Source: Gracilaria gracilis
Lineage: Eukaryota > Rhodophyta > Florideophyceae > Gracilariales > Gracilariaceae
Direction: 5' to 3'
NCBI GenBank assembly: GCA_030374805.1
Contig: JARGSG010000213.1
Span: forward strand, 124,001-188,000
Length of the DNA: 64,000 nt
Position 1 is the first letter of the stretch. Each line of letters opens with the position of its first letter. The notes below the pieces were generated by a model. That model made no database searches and was not told the origin of the DNA. It was given only the letters and a program-made list of their open reading frames with translations. Shown piece by piece: positions 1-12,003 of the stretch. Both the position numbers and the translations under genes were made by a program.

Positions 1-2
1 CC

Positions 3-1690
3 CTACAAATAGTAGGAAAGAATGCCACATTATGCTATGGTGAGGTAAAGCGAATTAGGGTTCCCTTGCCTTTTGTTCTTGCTGATCTACCCGCGATGAA
101 GAAGCTTACGAACTTGAGGGGGGTAAACGGGGTTGTTCCATGTCGGTTTTGTAAGATTCGTGGTGTCTATGTCAACCACGCTTATTTTACTCCTTCCATT
201 CCAACTGGTACGCATCCGCATGGCAGAAACAAATGAATCCATACTTCGAATACATCTATGTTGTGGGATATCGATATTCTTCCCATACGAGCGCACGAAG
301 AAGTTATGGAGACGTATACAGAATTGCGTACTATGGAAAACTTTCTTTCTAAGCAAGAACTTCAAGACCAGCTTATACAAAATGGGTTCTCCAACACTTG
401 TATCACTCCGCTTTTGAAAACAGCATCTCTAAGTGTTTTCGGCTCTTTTCCTATTGATCTGATGCAGGGCGTCACTCTAATCTCTGATATCTAGCAACCA
501 AGGGGGTGGCGGATGTGACTAACAGGAACCTTCGGGCTTGCAGGGTAGGCTTTGGTTCTCAGTATTGCCGCTCTCCATGCGGTCTTTGAAGAGCGAATCC
601 ATCTCTGCAAGTATATCTACCATCTCCTCCTACATTTGGGACAAAGAAATCGCGATTGCGGTCCACTTTCGTTGCTTGGGCAATGGACAATGGAAAACTA
701 TGTCGGTCAGCTCAACCGTGTAACCAATGCCAAATACCGTTTCACCCAGGCCGCGAACGAGAAAGTGAAGTATCATACTGCTGCTTCTCTGTATAGCCTC
801 CAGTGTGGAAATATATTTCGCTACCTTGACTCAGAAGACGAACAGGATTCGAAAGCACTACCAACAGATGAATTACAGTACACCATGGGACCGATATAGA
901 GCGGTTCCGTTTCCTATCCCCGTGTCGGACATCTTCGACTTCTTTGGAACAAAATAAGAGCTTTCCGAGACTTCGGGAACTTCTGTGTCGATATTATGTT
1001 ACCGCTTTAGGATTGAGATTTGCCGCAGCTGCCCACCACGGTGAGACGAATGACAAAATTGATGTTTTTTATCCGTGCGGAGGATGAAAAAATGAGGTTT
1101 TTGATGCCCTGGACGTACGCTAGTGCGTCTAGAAACGAACGAAAATCATGATACTTTTTGGGCGTCTTTAGAGAAGACGACGCAGATGAAGCGACTATCG
1201 ACTATAGACGGGTTTGCGCGTTTTTTCAGCACCAGGTGGATGGGGGGTTTCAAAAGCTTGTCTTATCTGATTGGGCAACTCGAAGTCTGCAAAAAGGGTG
1301 ACAGGATCAGGTCTTTGCAGGGTATGTAGTTGGGAACACAAATATGTTTCCCTGTCGCACAATGGAAAGCGTGTGTTTTATGAGTCATCCAATTGGAGTA
1401 TTTCAAACAGAGTACCCGCGAGGCACATCCGCTTTCAGTGTACGCACTTACTTTGTGGACGATCTGAGAAGTTCTCAAGGACTTTTAGGGGGTGAACGTG
1501 GTTGCCGGACACATCGAGATTTAAACTTGGTGGTTTGTCGAGAGGTACACGGAAAAGAAGGTACGAGAACATGTGAGTCGAAAACGTCCGTGTTGCAGTA
1601 TGTTATGAGCTTCACTGGCAAGGGTTATGGTCTCATTTGTATGAAAATCCCGGTGTCAATAATTTCGTTCTACATAAGTTCTTAGACCTT
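3..1690 (+). pseudogene. Tnp2/Plavaka-like transposase remnant, 5'-truncated by window edge
   Basis: Frame 3 opens at the window edge. It reads a block typical of Tnp2/Plavaka-family (CACTA-related) transposases: ADLPAMKKL, then a PCRFCKIRG cysteine pair, then YFTPSIPTG, to a TGA near 235. Coding sense continues in other frames. SFPIDLMQG at about 440-465 corresponds to the FPxDxMH block of the family. The ORF at 552-899 contains DCGPLSLLGQWTMENYVG, matching the GPxWxxxAFxMERYxG block. Pieces at 1123-1690 may be the C-terminal part but are not diagnostic. At least three frameshifts and several stops make it non-functional. The family assignment rests on motif order. The start lies outside the window. 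Confidence 0.7.
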
Positions 1691-1733
1691 GAAGGGCTAT
1701 GCTCATCAAACTTAGCTTATAAGAGCAATTCTG

Positions 1734-2102
1734 CGTCTGTGTTCCCGGAAATGGAATTTCACATTCAAAAATGCTAGTGTTGGTGACCGATTAACTGGTG
1801 ACTTTTTCCAATTTTTTCCCGATATTTGGGTTGAATATGAGGAAATACGTATTTGGTGTGCTAGTTTGACATTCAAAATTTGCAGTTCTGGAAATTCCCC
1901 AGTTAAATAACTAGCATATTTGAAATTCTAAAACTGGTGAATTTCCAGAACTGCAAATTTTGAATGTCAAACTAGCACAGCAAATACGTATTTCCTCATA
2001 TCCAACCCAAATATCGGAAAAAAATTGGAAAAAGTCACCAGATAATCGGTCACCAAAACTAGCATTTTTTAATTTGAAATTCCATTTCCGAGAACACAGA
2101 CG
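1734..2102. mobile_element. 369-bp foldback MITE sharing termini with the giant element
   Basis: The sequence is almost entirely one inverted repeat with arms of about 170 bp that are more than 90% identical. It begins CGTCTGTGTTCCCGGAAATG and ends with the reverse complement of CGTCTGTGTTCTCGGAAATG. The ends match the CGTCGGTGTTxxCGGAA terminus of the 45,036-62,430 element with one base changed in the first ten. AACTAGC/GCTAGTT motifs recur inside both arms and near the centre, as in the giant element. It has no coding capacity. I infer a non-autonomous derivative mobilised by the same kind of transposase. The terminal CG may belong to the inverted repeat or be a 2-bp CG target duplication; the sequence cannot decide this. 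Confidence 0.85.
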
Positions 2103-4440
2103 TGACGGGCCTAATGGTGAAAGTGGAAAAAATGCATCGGGCATCAAAGATTGTGAGTTTCTCAAACCTTCTTAGTGACATATCAAGCCCCACACCGCTA
2201 TAGATTCATTGGTTCACGTTGGAAACCGGTTCCAAAGAAGTAAGAAAGACAGTAATGCGTGAGATCAGAAGTAAGTTACTAGTCTCTGGGGGTCGTTCGC
2301 TATGCATCTCTTACAAAAGAACCATTAGTATTCGTTTAATCTTTCTCTCTTCGAACTTAGCTGAACTATTAGTGTGCGTATGTGCGTTGTAGTGTACATC
2401 CGTACGCGTGTGTGACTATTTCCACCCACCTTGGCACTGAGTGACCGAAAAGAAAATCATTGTGTCAACATACGAAGGGAAACATCATAACCTTCATCTA
2501 CGAACTACTTTCATTCCTCCCAATAACTGTCACATGTCTGAGTTCCATCGCACCCTCCTCACCGCCTCACTCGACCGCTTTTCCGATCATACCCATATTG
2601 CATCGATGCACCTCTTGTACCGTCGTCGCCAGATGGCGTAGCATTTGGTTTCGACTGAGCACTTAGTCATCGGCTTTCTAGCTCTGGCTGACAAACAGCG
2701 ATCCATTCCCTGCCACATGAGAGTTATTATCATTTTCAAAAAGACAGCACAAAGGATAATGGATGATACAATCCTTTCTCATGGCACCCAAGGTGCAACC
2801 CATCTATCTACTGCAACCCATATAACTACTCTCAGAACCAAACAATTGTAAGCAAGACTCGACCTCGTGCTTCCCCAGTACCTTTATTTCACCTAGCTTT
2901 GCATTTGGGGAGTCGCACTTTCTTTATCGCCGGGGATGCAATGGATTTCTTTGAAAGGTATTGCATTCTGCACCACGACATAACTGCGAGACGTGATGCA
3001 TCCTAAACGCATTTTGAAAACTGCAGCCTCCCTATTTGTATGCTTTGCTTTTGAATCTACGAATCTGCTTCTTACACATCACACACCGTGTTGAGCACAT
3101 TACTACTACTCTCTTTTGTTACTAATCGCGATGCGTGCCAATATCTCCACGCAACAGTCGTTTTATTCTTTTCTGCAGCATTCTTCCTACCTCTCCCATC
3201 TATGTCTTTGGGTGCTTTTAGTCTTCTCCGCCGAATCCGTAGACCCGAAATGGATACGTGGTGGGATTGGGGCCAGCTATGTCGCTCTTTCTCCTCCCGT
3301 ATGCACGGGTCTCGATGGATTCGTGGACGTTGTTTTGCTTCAGACCGTCTTTCAGCCCCCAGCATAAGCCATATACGGTATTTGTATGTCAAGACCTCGC
3401 GAGGTGGCATCTGCGTGCACTGCTTCCTGACTATTTATTACGGACGTGGACGTATTTTGTTGGAAGGCGATGCACCATGTCCCGAGTGCCAAGGAAAGAT
3501 GTTCCAATGATCTTTGTTGCACATTGCGTCCTGGGATATAGCTTCACTACGGCCGTTATATTTCTCGCATGTGGAAAAACTTATGAATTCATCTGAAACA
3601 TGTTCATGCCAAGTCAACATTCGATGAACATGGACGTTGGCAAACTCTAGGACGAGAAAAAACCTTCCTACATTGTGTGAGAGTCATTGGTACAGATTGT
3701 TCGCGGGTTTCTTCAACTAAAACAGCGGTCGAGAAGTTCATAATCGATCTCAATATATAGCCTTCATGCTATGCCGCTCGCTGAGGTTATCTCCTGACAC
3801 CACTCTAAGGCGTTCGATGTGATCCTGCCGACTCCGTCATCCAGTCATTTACTGGACCCCCTACCAGCAAGAGCGCGTGGCCATCAAAGTTTTTGGTTCG
3901 AATGCCCTCCCCGAACCCACGTTTCTCACGGTCTTATTTCAGATCGCAGCAACGATCCCAAAGCAATGGTTCGCGTACTGGATACAAGCTCCTATCATCT
4001 CCGAGAGGCTACGTCTTACTTTCGGTTTCCTTTTATTAGTACGTAAAATGTTATCCTCTTGTTCTACTTTAATTGTAAAGTACCAACATTTTCTTATGAC
4101 AATGACATAACTTTTGCTACATATTAGTTACAATCTGCTAGAATTTTTTGTAAATGTCTAGCTGACCATTTATGACATTTATGATAGCCATGAGCATGCT
4201 TCTTGAAGCTTCTTTGTGCCCTTGAATTTTTTATAAGATGCATACAAGGCTGCTATGTTTGCATTAGAAGTGGCGTACTAAACGACCCGAGTAGACTACG
4301 TGTACGCCACCTGTGACCATGTGCTGTAATATAGTAGCATTATATGTACGCCACTTATCAGCCATTTTGGTACGCCATTAATAGCAGTAGTGTGGCCTAG
4401 TTTTACTTCTAGGGCTACCTATATGGTGCAAGGTTTACGG
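2103..4440. other. No identifiable gene; short repeats near 4.27-4.39 kb
   Basis: Only short open frames occur here. A plus-strand stretch at about 3,400-3,600 reads a CVHCF...CPECQ cysteine pattern followed by SLRPLYF, which could be a zinc-finger remnant but matches no family I can name. At 4,269-4,385 the words GTGGCGTAC, GTACGCCAC and GTACGCCAT recur in both orientations, resembling the GCC/GGC-rich termini of the foldback family at 11.7 and 25.5 kb. A TE remnant is likely but its boundaries cannot be set. Confidence 0.4.
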
Positions 4441-4442
4441 TT

Positions 4443-6472
4443 CGAACCGACCACGACGCCCTACGGTAGACACTCGGTCTCGCCGACGCATCAGGAAGAC
4501 TTTCCCGATGGTGGTTACAACTCTCAGAGTTTGAATACGATTTACAGTATCGTCTATGTATAAAGCACAACTTCGCTGATGCGATGTCTCGCAATACTAC
4601 ATATGTTCTGGATACAAAACCATTAGAAAATTATATCCCATGCTTTATCATCTCCACAGTCCCTGCTGGTGATAATGATACCCAAGAACGTTACTGGACC
4701 GTACCCGAAGAAGACAAGTGGTTTAGTGAAACCACTGCTCGGGAAATACTCAACCTTAAGAAAAAGACGTCATTCCGATTATCCATGAGGAATGTCTGAG
4801 AGAGCAAGCAAACGATGTCTATTGCCGCTCTCACATGAACGAAGTAGGTACAAAAGACTCAAACTTTGATATCGACCAAAATGGTTTCCTTTTTAGGTGA
4901 GCTCCAATCGATGGATCCTTTCAAAAGGTGGTGGACAAGCCGCTGCGCTCTCGGATGCTGTATCTTGCCTACTATTCAAGTCTATCAGGACACCCTGGAG
5001 GTATGGGTATTTATTATATCTTGAGGCAGGGGTATTACTGGCCCCATATTGCTCATGATGTCTACACCTTTGTAGATCAGTTTGAGTCAAGCGTACGAAC
5101 CCGTGAAGGTCTTCGCAAGCATAGGAAATACTTGAAACTATTTCCCACTGCGAGTCCTCTCCAATTCGTCGCAATAGACCTTCTAGGTCCAACGCCGAAA
5201 ACCATAATGGGGTATCAGTACATCATCGTAATCACCGGCAGATTCCCGAAGCTCACGCGAGCGATAACTTTGAAGGAAACGAAATATAAGACTCTCGTGG
5301 TGGCTTTCTAAAACAATTGGATCTACTCGAAAGGTGCCCCGCTTTCTCTGCTTACCGATAATGGTTCGCATTTCGCTTCCAAGTTATTTGAATATGTTTT
5401 TAACCTCTTGGATACTAACCATTACTTCACTATTGCCTATCATCCGTAAACTAATGAGCAAGTGAAGAGCTTCAACCGAACACTGGTATCTAGATTACGT
5501 TAATATACGGAAGAACATCAAACTGGTTGGGGCGAGCTCGGGCAGCTCTTGACGTACACATATAACATTCAGGTTCATCGAGAGGCGCAAACTACACAGT
5601 TAGATATGATATTTTCAAGACACCCACCATGTATTGTTGTTGAAGAAGTCCCATTAGGACAAGAAGCCGCTGGTTCGCTAACAACATCACAGGTCAAACG
5701 CAATACCTTCTTGAGGTTGAGGAATGCTCTCAAATATAATGAGACTAAGCTCATAGCATCCCAAAAGTGGTCCAAGAAGGACTACGCTTGAAAGGTAACC
5801 CAAATGGTAACGGCTACCCCAGGTCAATATGTCTTTATTGACCACCCTCCAAAAGGAGCTAAACCACGACCGGGTGATGAAGCCGATGATGAAGCTATCG
5901 ATAGAAATATCAACTCTAAGCTTCTTCCGAAATCACCGGGACCTTTCAAGGTATCTCGATCAACCGATCACACGATAACGGTGAGCCAAGATGGTGTAGA
6001 GAACACGACCTCTATTGACAGAATCACGGTTGCACCTCAAACGGTGCAAACCAGAAAGGTACGCATGGAATCCGCGCCGGACCCACAAGCTGTTGCTTTG
6101 AGGACTCAGCCCAGGGAAGACGAGATACCCATTGAGGTTAATGATGAAGCACACGGTGGCGACCCAGACTACGTACCACCGGCGGGGATTACAATAGCTC
6201 TTCCACCGGAAACATCTAAACCTAGTGGTACCGATGCTCATTAAAACAAAATTGGTGACGTCATACCGTTTCAGGTGTCTAATGAAATCTCATTGGAACG
6301 CTTTGTAGGTCCAAGCCGTACCCAAGAAGGTCTGAAGTATATAGTACGCTGGTATGGCTGGGACGCCGACGGTGATACCGCTGAGCCACCTTCAGCCATA
6401 CCGCACATCCTCAGAATAAGCAACTGGAATCGCAAGGGAAAGGACATGCGGAATGGTGGGTCAACCCTATAG
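4443..6472 (+). pseudogene. Ty3/gypsy chromovirus pol remnant: RNase H, integrase, chromodomain
   Basis: Order along the strand: RNase H end (RTDHDALR, then HNFADAMSR, about 4,443-4,592); integrase zinc-binding region (SGHPG...YYWP, from about 4,970); catalytic core with VAIDLLGP (about 5,170) and LTDNGSHFASK (about 5,347), then TNEQVKSFNRTL (about 5,450); a GPF module (KSPGPFKV, about 5,930); and a chromodomain (YIVRWYGWDADGDT, about 6,340). The CxxC of the integrase zinc finger reads FESS, so zinc binding is lost. At least two stops replace expected glutamines (YHP-stop-TNEQ and LR-stop-YTEE). Reverse transcriptase and gag are absent upstream, so this is a 5'-truncated fossil. No clear LTR was found. 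Confidence 0.88.
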
Positions 6473-6479
6473 ATGGTGC

Positions 6480-7250
6480 AATCCTTTGAGGAAGGGGAAA
6501 AAGCATCGTAATCACTAAGACTGAAGTAGTTAGTGAACGCTCACCAGGAAGTTATTACAAAAAAGAAGCATCCCCCGAGGGCTACGTATACGGAATGGAT
6601 AATGCCCAAGTTCTACGCGCTGTTGTACACACGCCATGCACGCGCGCGGCACCGCGCGTGAACGCGCAAGCCACACACGCGCAAACTCAGACGGTGGAAA
6701 TATTCCAAAAATTGTACCTTTTTAACTGTGGAGATCTACGCGCGACGCCCGTAGCGCGCCGTGCGGAGTAAACGATTCGGTTTATACTATTTTGTGTAGA
6801 GAGCGCGCACCGGCATGGTCAAAAAATAAGTATTTTGGCCGTGCCGCGCTTCCGAATCGGCCATTCTCAGCCTCTGAAACCGCTTGTTTCTCGAGATACA
6901 GACCAAAAGAGTTTTCTCCGTTTTCACTATCGTACGGGGGGGTAACTTCCCGGTCGAATTTTTTATTTGCCTTGCTACTAACCTCCAGGGTGAAGCATCT
7001 CACTTGCGCACACCAAAACGGTTCAGGATGGAACTAACTTAACTACAAGGAATTATTCTTCACCCATCGTGGTACGCTGGTCTAAAGAGGTGGGAGGAGA
7101 GTTTCAAAACCTAATTGGAGATGCGCAGCTCTAAAAACGGGTAGAGCTGTTTTTGCGCTTCGTCTCTCGCAGCGCCTCACACCTTAATGATAACTAAAAC
7201 CTAACATGAAAACATATAACATTGAACTTTACTTGAAGACTAACACCAAT
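6480..7250. other. Possible 3' LTR region; CG-alternating tract
   Basis: The sequence follows the gypsy chromodomain directly and so could hold the 3' LTR, but no second copy is present to prove it. At 6,632-6,680 there is an alternating CG/CA-rich tract (acgcgcgcgg, accgcgcgtg, acacacgcgc) with Z-DNA-like composition. No gene is supported. Confidence 0.3.
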
Positions 7251-7395
7251 AAAGATGCAAAAGCAACGACGCTCAAGCAAGACCCGAGAGGAAGAAAAGG
7301 GGAAACTGAGAAGTGAGTGGCGAACTGGGACCCCGAGGAGCCACCATGTGAAGAACCCCGACCCTGAGTGCGATTTCGTGAGCAACTGGCAATGG

Positions 7396-7884
7396 CTAGA
7401 AGAGCAAAGCCTGGCCTGGTGCCTGGCTCGGCGCACTACCATGACCCACAGGGGCGCTTCTAGGTACGCTAAAGCCACGCATTTCCTCATGGCCGGCCGT
7501 GGGTGTCGTAACCGCGTGGGGAACTGCGTGAGGACTAGACAGCCTCATGTGGAGCTGAGATGGCGGCATGGCCGCGACGGCCAATATGCTGGGATTCAAG
7601 CTCGCACCAAAAACGAGATCATCCAATGGGTTAGTCAGCGTCGGGTCCATGGACGTCGCAAGCTTGGCCGCCTGGTTGGTAGCCATCTGATAGACCTCAA
7701 CCTGGAACTGGTTTCGGAACTGACCAATTTGAGAGAACGATCGCACGTACTGTGCGAGACGGAGCAAGATGCTTTCCAGGAGGATAAGATCTTCGACCAC
7801 AGAGATAGGCCCGGCCTGCTGAAAGTTAACCACACAGGCTTGGTGGATCCTTGCCACTAAACCTGAAGTGGGTTGGGAGTTCAC
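7396..7884 (-). CDS. Hypothetical ORF next to the truncated element copy
   Basis: An open frame of 162 codons lies on the minus strand, in a segment more GC-rich than its neighbours. An overlapping plus-strand frame of 201 codons (7,255-7,860) is also open. I prefer the minus strand because the homologous giant-element region codes on that strand and similarity to its minus-strand gene ends just upstream, near 7,930. The residues show no motif I recognise. It may be a different cargo gene of a related element or a chance open frame. Confidence 0.25.
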   Translation of the reverse strand: MNSQPTSGLVARIHQACVVNFQQAGPISVVEDLILLESILLRLAQYVRSFSQIGQFRNQFQVEVYQMATNQAAKLATSMDPTLTNPLDDLVFGASLNPSILAVAAMPPSQLHMRLSSPHAVPHAVTTPTAGHEEMRGFSVPRSAPVGHGSAPSQAPGQALLF

Positions 7885-7929
7885 CTAAGAGGTAACAGAC
7901 GCCCAAGCTGCAGCGATCGCACACTGCCA

Positions 7930-10082
7930 GGGGTGATCAGACCATTGGGAGAGAGAGACGTGACACCATCCTGTGGGGAAGCGCCTACAGTGAGAATGGC
8001 GATGAAAAGAGCGGCCCGTGTTGCAGTGCTCAATTCGTTTTTGGAAAGGATGGGAACAATGTGACCAGCCAGAATGAAGACCAAGTCTTCTGTTCTTGAT
8101 GCCGGGGATCATAAAATTGTTTTTTCGAGAAGTTCGTTCCTGCCACAGAAGAAGATTGGACCTTGGGAAAGGCATTCTACAGAAATGAAATCTTCGATGG
8201 ATAGAAAGGTATCTTCAGGGGAACCATTGTTGTTAAGCTTGGTTCCATTACGGCCTCTACCTATTACCACAGCTGGGATGATTATAGAACGGAGGGGAAG
8301 ATGAATGGGAGCTCTTTGAGACGATTTTGTTTGATTGAAGGTATGGACGGTTGGAAGGTGTCGGGTGTTGTTAGCTGTGAAAAGAAAGTGGTTTCCATGC
8401 TAGGGAGTGAGAAAGACTTTAAGTAAGGACGGGGCTGTTGTTTTGGGCATGAAAAAATTGGTTTAGATGACAAGGGGATTTGTATGATTGGGTTATGGAA
8501 AGAAATGGGCAGCAGGGCTGTAGAGGAGGTAGGGTGGAAACGTGTGTTTATGAGAAGGCATGCAGTGAAGTAAAGCATAGAAAGCAAGAGTTCATGGCAA
8601 CGTTGTTTACTTGAGAGGTGGTGCATCGAAGGCTTCAATTGGATATGGTAAGGACAAAAGTGGGGACATTGTGAAGATTTCCAGGCAAGTCATGGAATTT
8701 GTGCCAAATGGCGGGAAATTGGCTTAGATATGAATGGGATACAAATGATTGTGCAGCGCAAGTTGGTGTTTGGCCTATAGTTCGACGGGTTTTGAAGTAG
8801 GCGGAATTGCTGGTACTATTGCTTTCATCTCGCTTTTTGTTATCTCCCCTATCGCGAACTGCCAGTTATCTCTGCGATGTTGAATGGGTACGTCGAAGTC
8901 GAAGAGCTAGTGGCTCTGCTTCACCGGGCAGAGGTACCAGAGACATCACCGGGAAGGATTTAGGAGGGTGGGCACAAGGTTTGAATGGGAGAGAAGGAGG
9001 GAAATGGGGATGGAGAGGGGGGTGGGGGTGAAGGGGCTGGAGAGGATAAAAGACGTGAAAGGAGTTTTCCGACAGAGATGGGGGAGCTGTTGCAGAGGCT
9101 TGGAAAAAATCCGAAAGAGCATTTGGAATTCCTGAGATGGTGGGTGAGATGGGAGGGGTTTTGCTGAGTATGTCAGAGACTGGGGTGCCAATCGATTTGA
9201 TTTCGATGATTCAGAAAAGGATGAGGTTAGCTGGAGTGGGTACTGCAAGGCATGTAGGTGGGATTGTTGAGCGCGTTGGGAGGGAGATTGTGAAGCTGAG
9301 AAGGGAGAATATGGGGCTGAGGGGTCCTGTAGAGGTGTGGAGTCGCAATTGGGGCAGGTGTAGAAGGCGTGCAAATGATTGTTGGAGTTGAAGGAGGTGG
9401 TGAGGGAAGGAAGAGTAAAGATGGAGGATGGAAGCGGGAAAGGGTCGCCAGTGACACCAGGCTCTCGGTATGGATGTGAATCCGTGAGGGGGAGAAGGGG
9501 AGAAAGTAATACAGAGGAGATTAGGCGAATTCGGCTGAGGAAGAAGCGAAAGTTTGGGTTGATGGTGGACGAGGATGGAGAGGTATATATGTGGCAGCAG
9601 TTGCCGGGTGAAGCGCTACTAATTGGGGTTGGTAGTGCGGCGGAGGTTGTGCAAACCGCAGAATGCATACTAGGTGAGCAGGAGGGAAAAGAGCTGGGAG
9701 GGTCTGGGAGCCGGGTTGGGGCTAGGAGTGTGTACGAGAATAGAGAGTGTGTTGCGTTGGAGTTCGTTAACCTGAAATTTAGGAAACTGAGACTCAGGAT
9801 CTGAATGTAGTTTGGAGCGAGGGAGCGCTAGTAGTGGGTTCGTTATTATTTACACTGTTTTTGACGAGTGTGGGGAATGTAAAGTTACGAGCGGTGGCAG
9901 AAGCACTGCGAAATAAAATTCAACTCTAATAGGTGAAGTTTGAACTACACTTGACGGAAACGTTATTTCAAGAAAGTTGTCTTGCCAACTAGCACAAACT
10001 GCAAAAATGCCAGTTTCTTCGGAATTCTATTTTCTCAACTAGCGATCTAGCATAATAAACTAGCATAAAAAGAACACCGACG
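7930..10082 (+). mobile_element. Truncated copy of the right 2.2 kb of the giant element
   Basis: From about 7,930 the sequence aligns with 60,260-62,430, for example the shared blocks gagcactgcaacacg/gagcactgcacacg on the reverse strand and aactagcgatctagca near the end. It ends with AACACCGACG at 10,073-10,082, the same terminus as the giant element. Both cargo genes of that region are recognisable: the minus-strand gene (about 7,930-8,640) and the plus-strand coiled-coil gene (about 8,800-9,804, with MVDEDGEV, QLPGEALLIG and VYENR matching the paralogue). Frameshifts split both. No transposase or left terminus accompanies it, so it is an incomplete or deleted derivative. Confidence 0.8.
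9137..9804 (+). pseudogene. Coiled-coil cargo protein, decayed paralogue of the 61-62 kb gene
   Basis: Two overlapping frames (9,137-9,391 and 9,379-9,804) read the equivalents of the giant-element protein: MVGEMGGVLLSMSETGV, then IVERVGREIVKLRREN, then the acidic MVDEDGEV block and LEFVNLKFRKL. In this copy the heptad segment IVKLRREN is intact, while the giant-element copy is shifted there. The two broken copies therefore show the ancestral protein had a helical segment, a coiled coil, a basic RLRKKRK stretch and a conserved C-terminal block. Function unknown. Confidence 0.55.
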
Positions 10083-11666
10083 TAGGCACTGAGGCAATTT
10101 TACCGCCCTTCCGCGCCTCGGAAATGGAATTTTAGTCGCTTTTCCCATGAAACTGGTTAAACGTAACGAAGTCCTAAAACTACAACTTCGTTCAAAAATG
10201 CTTGGATACAACCATAAAAGTATTGAACTTCAATATTCCAATGCTTTGTACCCACTTTTTCGTGTTTGTTTACAATGTACTTAGCGGTCGATGCCAAAAC
10301 ATCGTAATGGAATCCGAAAATTTTCAGAACAGTTGTTTCGAATGTCCATTTCAAAATAGATTAGCACGATCGAACGTGAACGGGTTCAAAAACCCAATTT
10401 TTTTGTGGTCATTACGATGTAGTACGGGGCTTGATATTTACCTTTCACTTGCTGTGGAACGACCTTTGTAGGACTAAATGATATACCACCCTGTGGGTTA
10501 ATCTCAACGTTTTAAGAGTTCTGTTTTTTTTCCCGTCCATTTCGTGCATGTGTTCACTGTTTTTTAAATTAATACTCATTTTTGTATGCTTTTTATCTTG
10601 TCTTGTATATAAATGTATCAACTGATGTTTTGATGCATATTATGCGAGACCTGACTCCAAGGTACTTTCTTATGCAAACATAGTTAATGTTCCGGAACTT
10701 TCTAGCTAGAATTCGTTGCCTACTCACCGAGAATCTGCGAAGAGGAAGAACACATCTCTAGGGTTTGTAGGAAGACTTACTGCATGATGAAATAACTTGG
10801 TTTTTCCAGCCCCGATAGTAGAAGTGAACCTAACGGTCTTTTTCAATTCTGTCTTGCATCTGAGCTGGGCTCATAAAGATAGAATTTTATTCGTCTTGAG
10901 AACATCGTCTACTATTCGATAAGCATACCGTTTGGCTTGTGTAGGCGTAATATTTTGTTCAATATCAATTCAAAATAAAAGGGTTTTCAGTTTTGCAGCC
11001 AATAGTTCGCTCTTCAGAATCAATATGCGATCCAAAGGAGCTATACAAGTAGATGTGTGAGCCTCGGTGTTTTAGACATAGACCTAGGACACAACGTAGT
11101 CGCCTCAATTTAATGCTTACTCGTGTGCACTTACGTAAGTATTTCATGAATGTTTTATGTAATTTCTATGTTCGGACATTGGTCTTTTGAATAGAAGCAG
11201 TTGTGATTGCGTGTATGGTACTTGTGCGTCATATGTGTTGAACGATTTCCGCAAAAAGGCACGGACAGTATATATAAAAAAATACGGAGACGAAACAGAA
11301 GAATAGCCCCTGTGAGTGAGAAAATTCACTGTCTATCTGTTGCTGTAGTTCTCCAGAGCCTGGGAGTATTTGTTGTTTTCGAAAATTTAAGTTTACTTCC
11401 AAGAATAAAGAAATTTCTATGAACCTTTGGAAGCGCTTCTAAGATATTCATTGCAAAACCTGCATCGACACAGCAGCTCGAAAGATTTTGAGCTAGCGTG
11501 ATGACGTGCATGTTTCTCGCGCATTTTTCTTGTAGTAATAGAAATTTATGGCTCCCTTCCAAAAAGTATTAGCATCAGGAATGGGAAAATTACCTTCAGA
11601 AAATAAGAAAAATAAATATACCTCCATGATGACAAGCAAAGAGTGGTAAAGAACCATTGCCAGCAG
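10083..11666. other. AT-rich interval without recognised genes
   Basis: Only short frames (60-89 codons) occur, in several orientations, and none carries a recognisable motif. Composition is AT-rich like the rest of the non-transposon background. Confidence 0.5.
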
Positions 11667-12003
11667 AAATTTCACGCCTCACGCCGTTTCACCGCCATTT
11701 ATTGCGTGATATAGACACATATTTACGCCATTTATGACACTTTTTATATTTGGCGTACAAATACGGAATAGTTTTTCAGCATTCGTATTAGAGATATTAA
11801 CTTTTATTCAATATTTGTACGTCATTTTTGAAAAGTGTCAAAAATGGCGCAAATCTTTGTCTATATCATGCTATAAATGGCGATGAAATGGCGTGAAGCA
11901 TGAAATTTATACGCCATCTCTTCAATAAAGGCAACGGTTTTCTGCGCTATTTGTTACTTTTTGCAAAATGTATTGCGCCATTTATAAAAAAGGTTTTCCT
12001 AGG
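11667..12003. mobile_element. Foldback element, copy 1 (left arm truncated, centre inverted)
   Basis: Self-complementary sequence with recurring GCCATTTAT/ATAAATGGC words. The right arm from aaatttatacgccatctctt to ttttcctagg matches the right arm of the 25,454-25,892 copy. The central part of about 230 bp is in the opposite orientation relative to that arm: tacggaatagtttttcagca here against tgctgaaaaactattccgta there. The left outer arm of about 100 bp is missing and the element starts directly at aaatttcacgcctcacgcc. It has no coding capacity; an ORF starting in its right arm is discussed as rejected. Confidence 0.8.

Noticed and set aside
6600-6780. Gypsy 3' LTR
   Set aside because: No second LTR copy, polypurine tract or TG...CA ends could be matched, so it is described only as a possible region.
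7255-7860. 201-codon plus-strand ORF
   Set aside because: It overlaps a minus-strand frame and has very Arg/His-rich composition typical of a shadow frame in GC-rich DNA; the homologous locus codes on the minus strand.
8946-9668. 240-codon minus-strand ORF rich in Ser and Pro
   Set aside because: It is antisense to the coiled-coil cargo gene, whose plus-strand protein is conserved in other copies.
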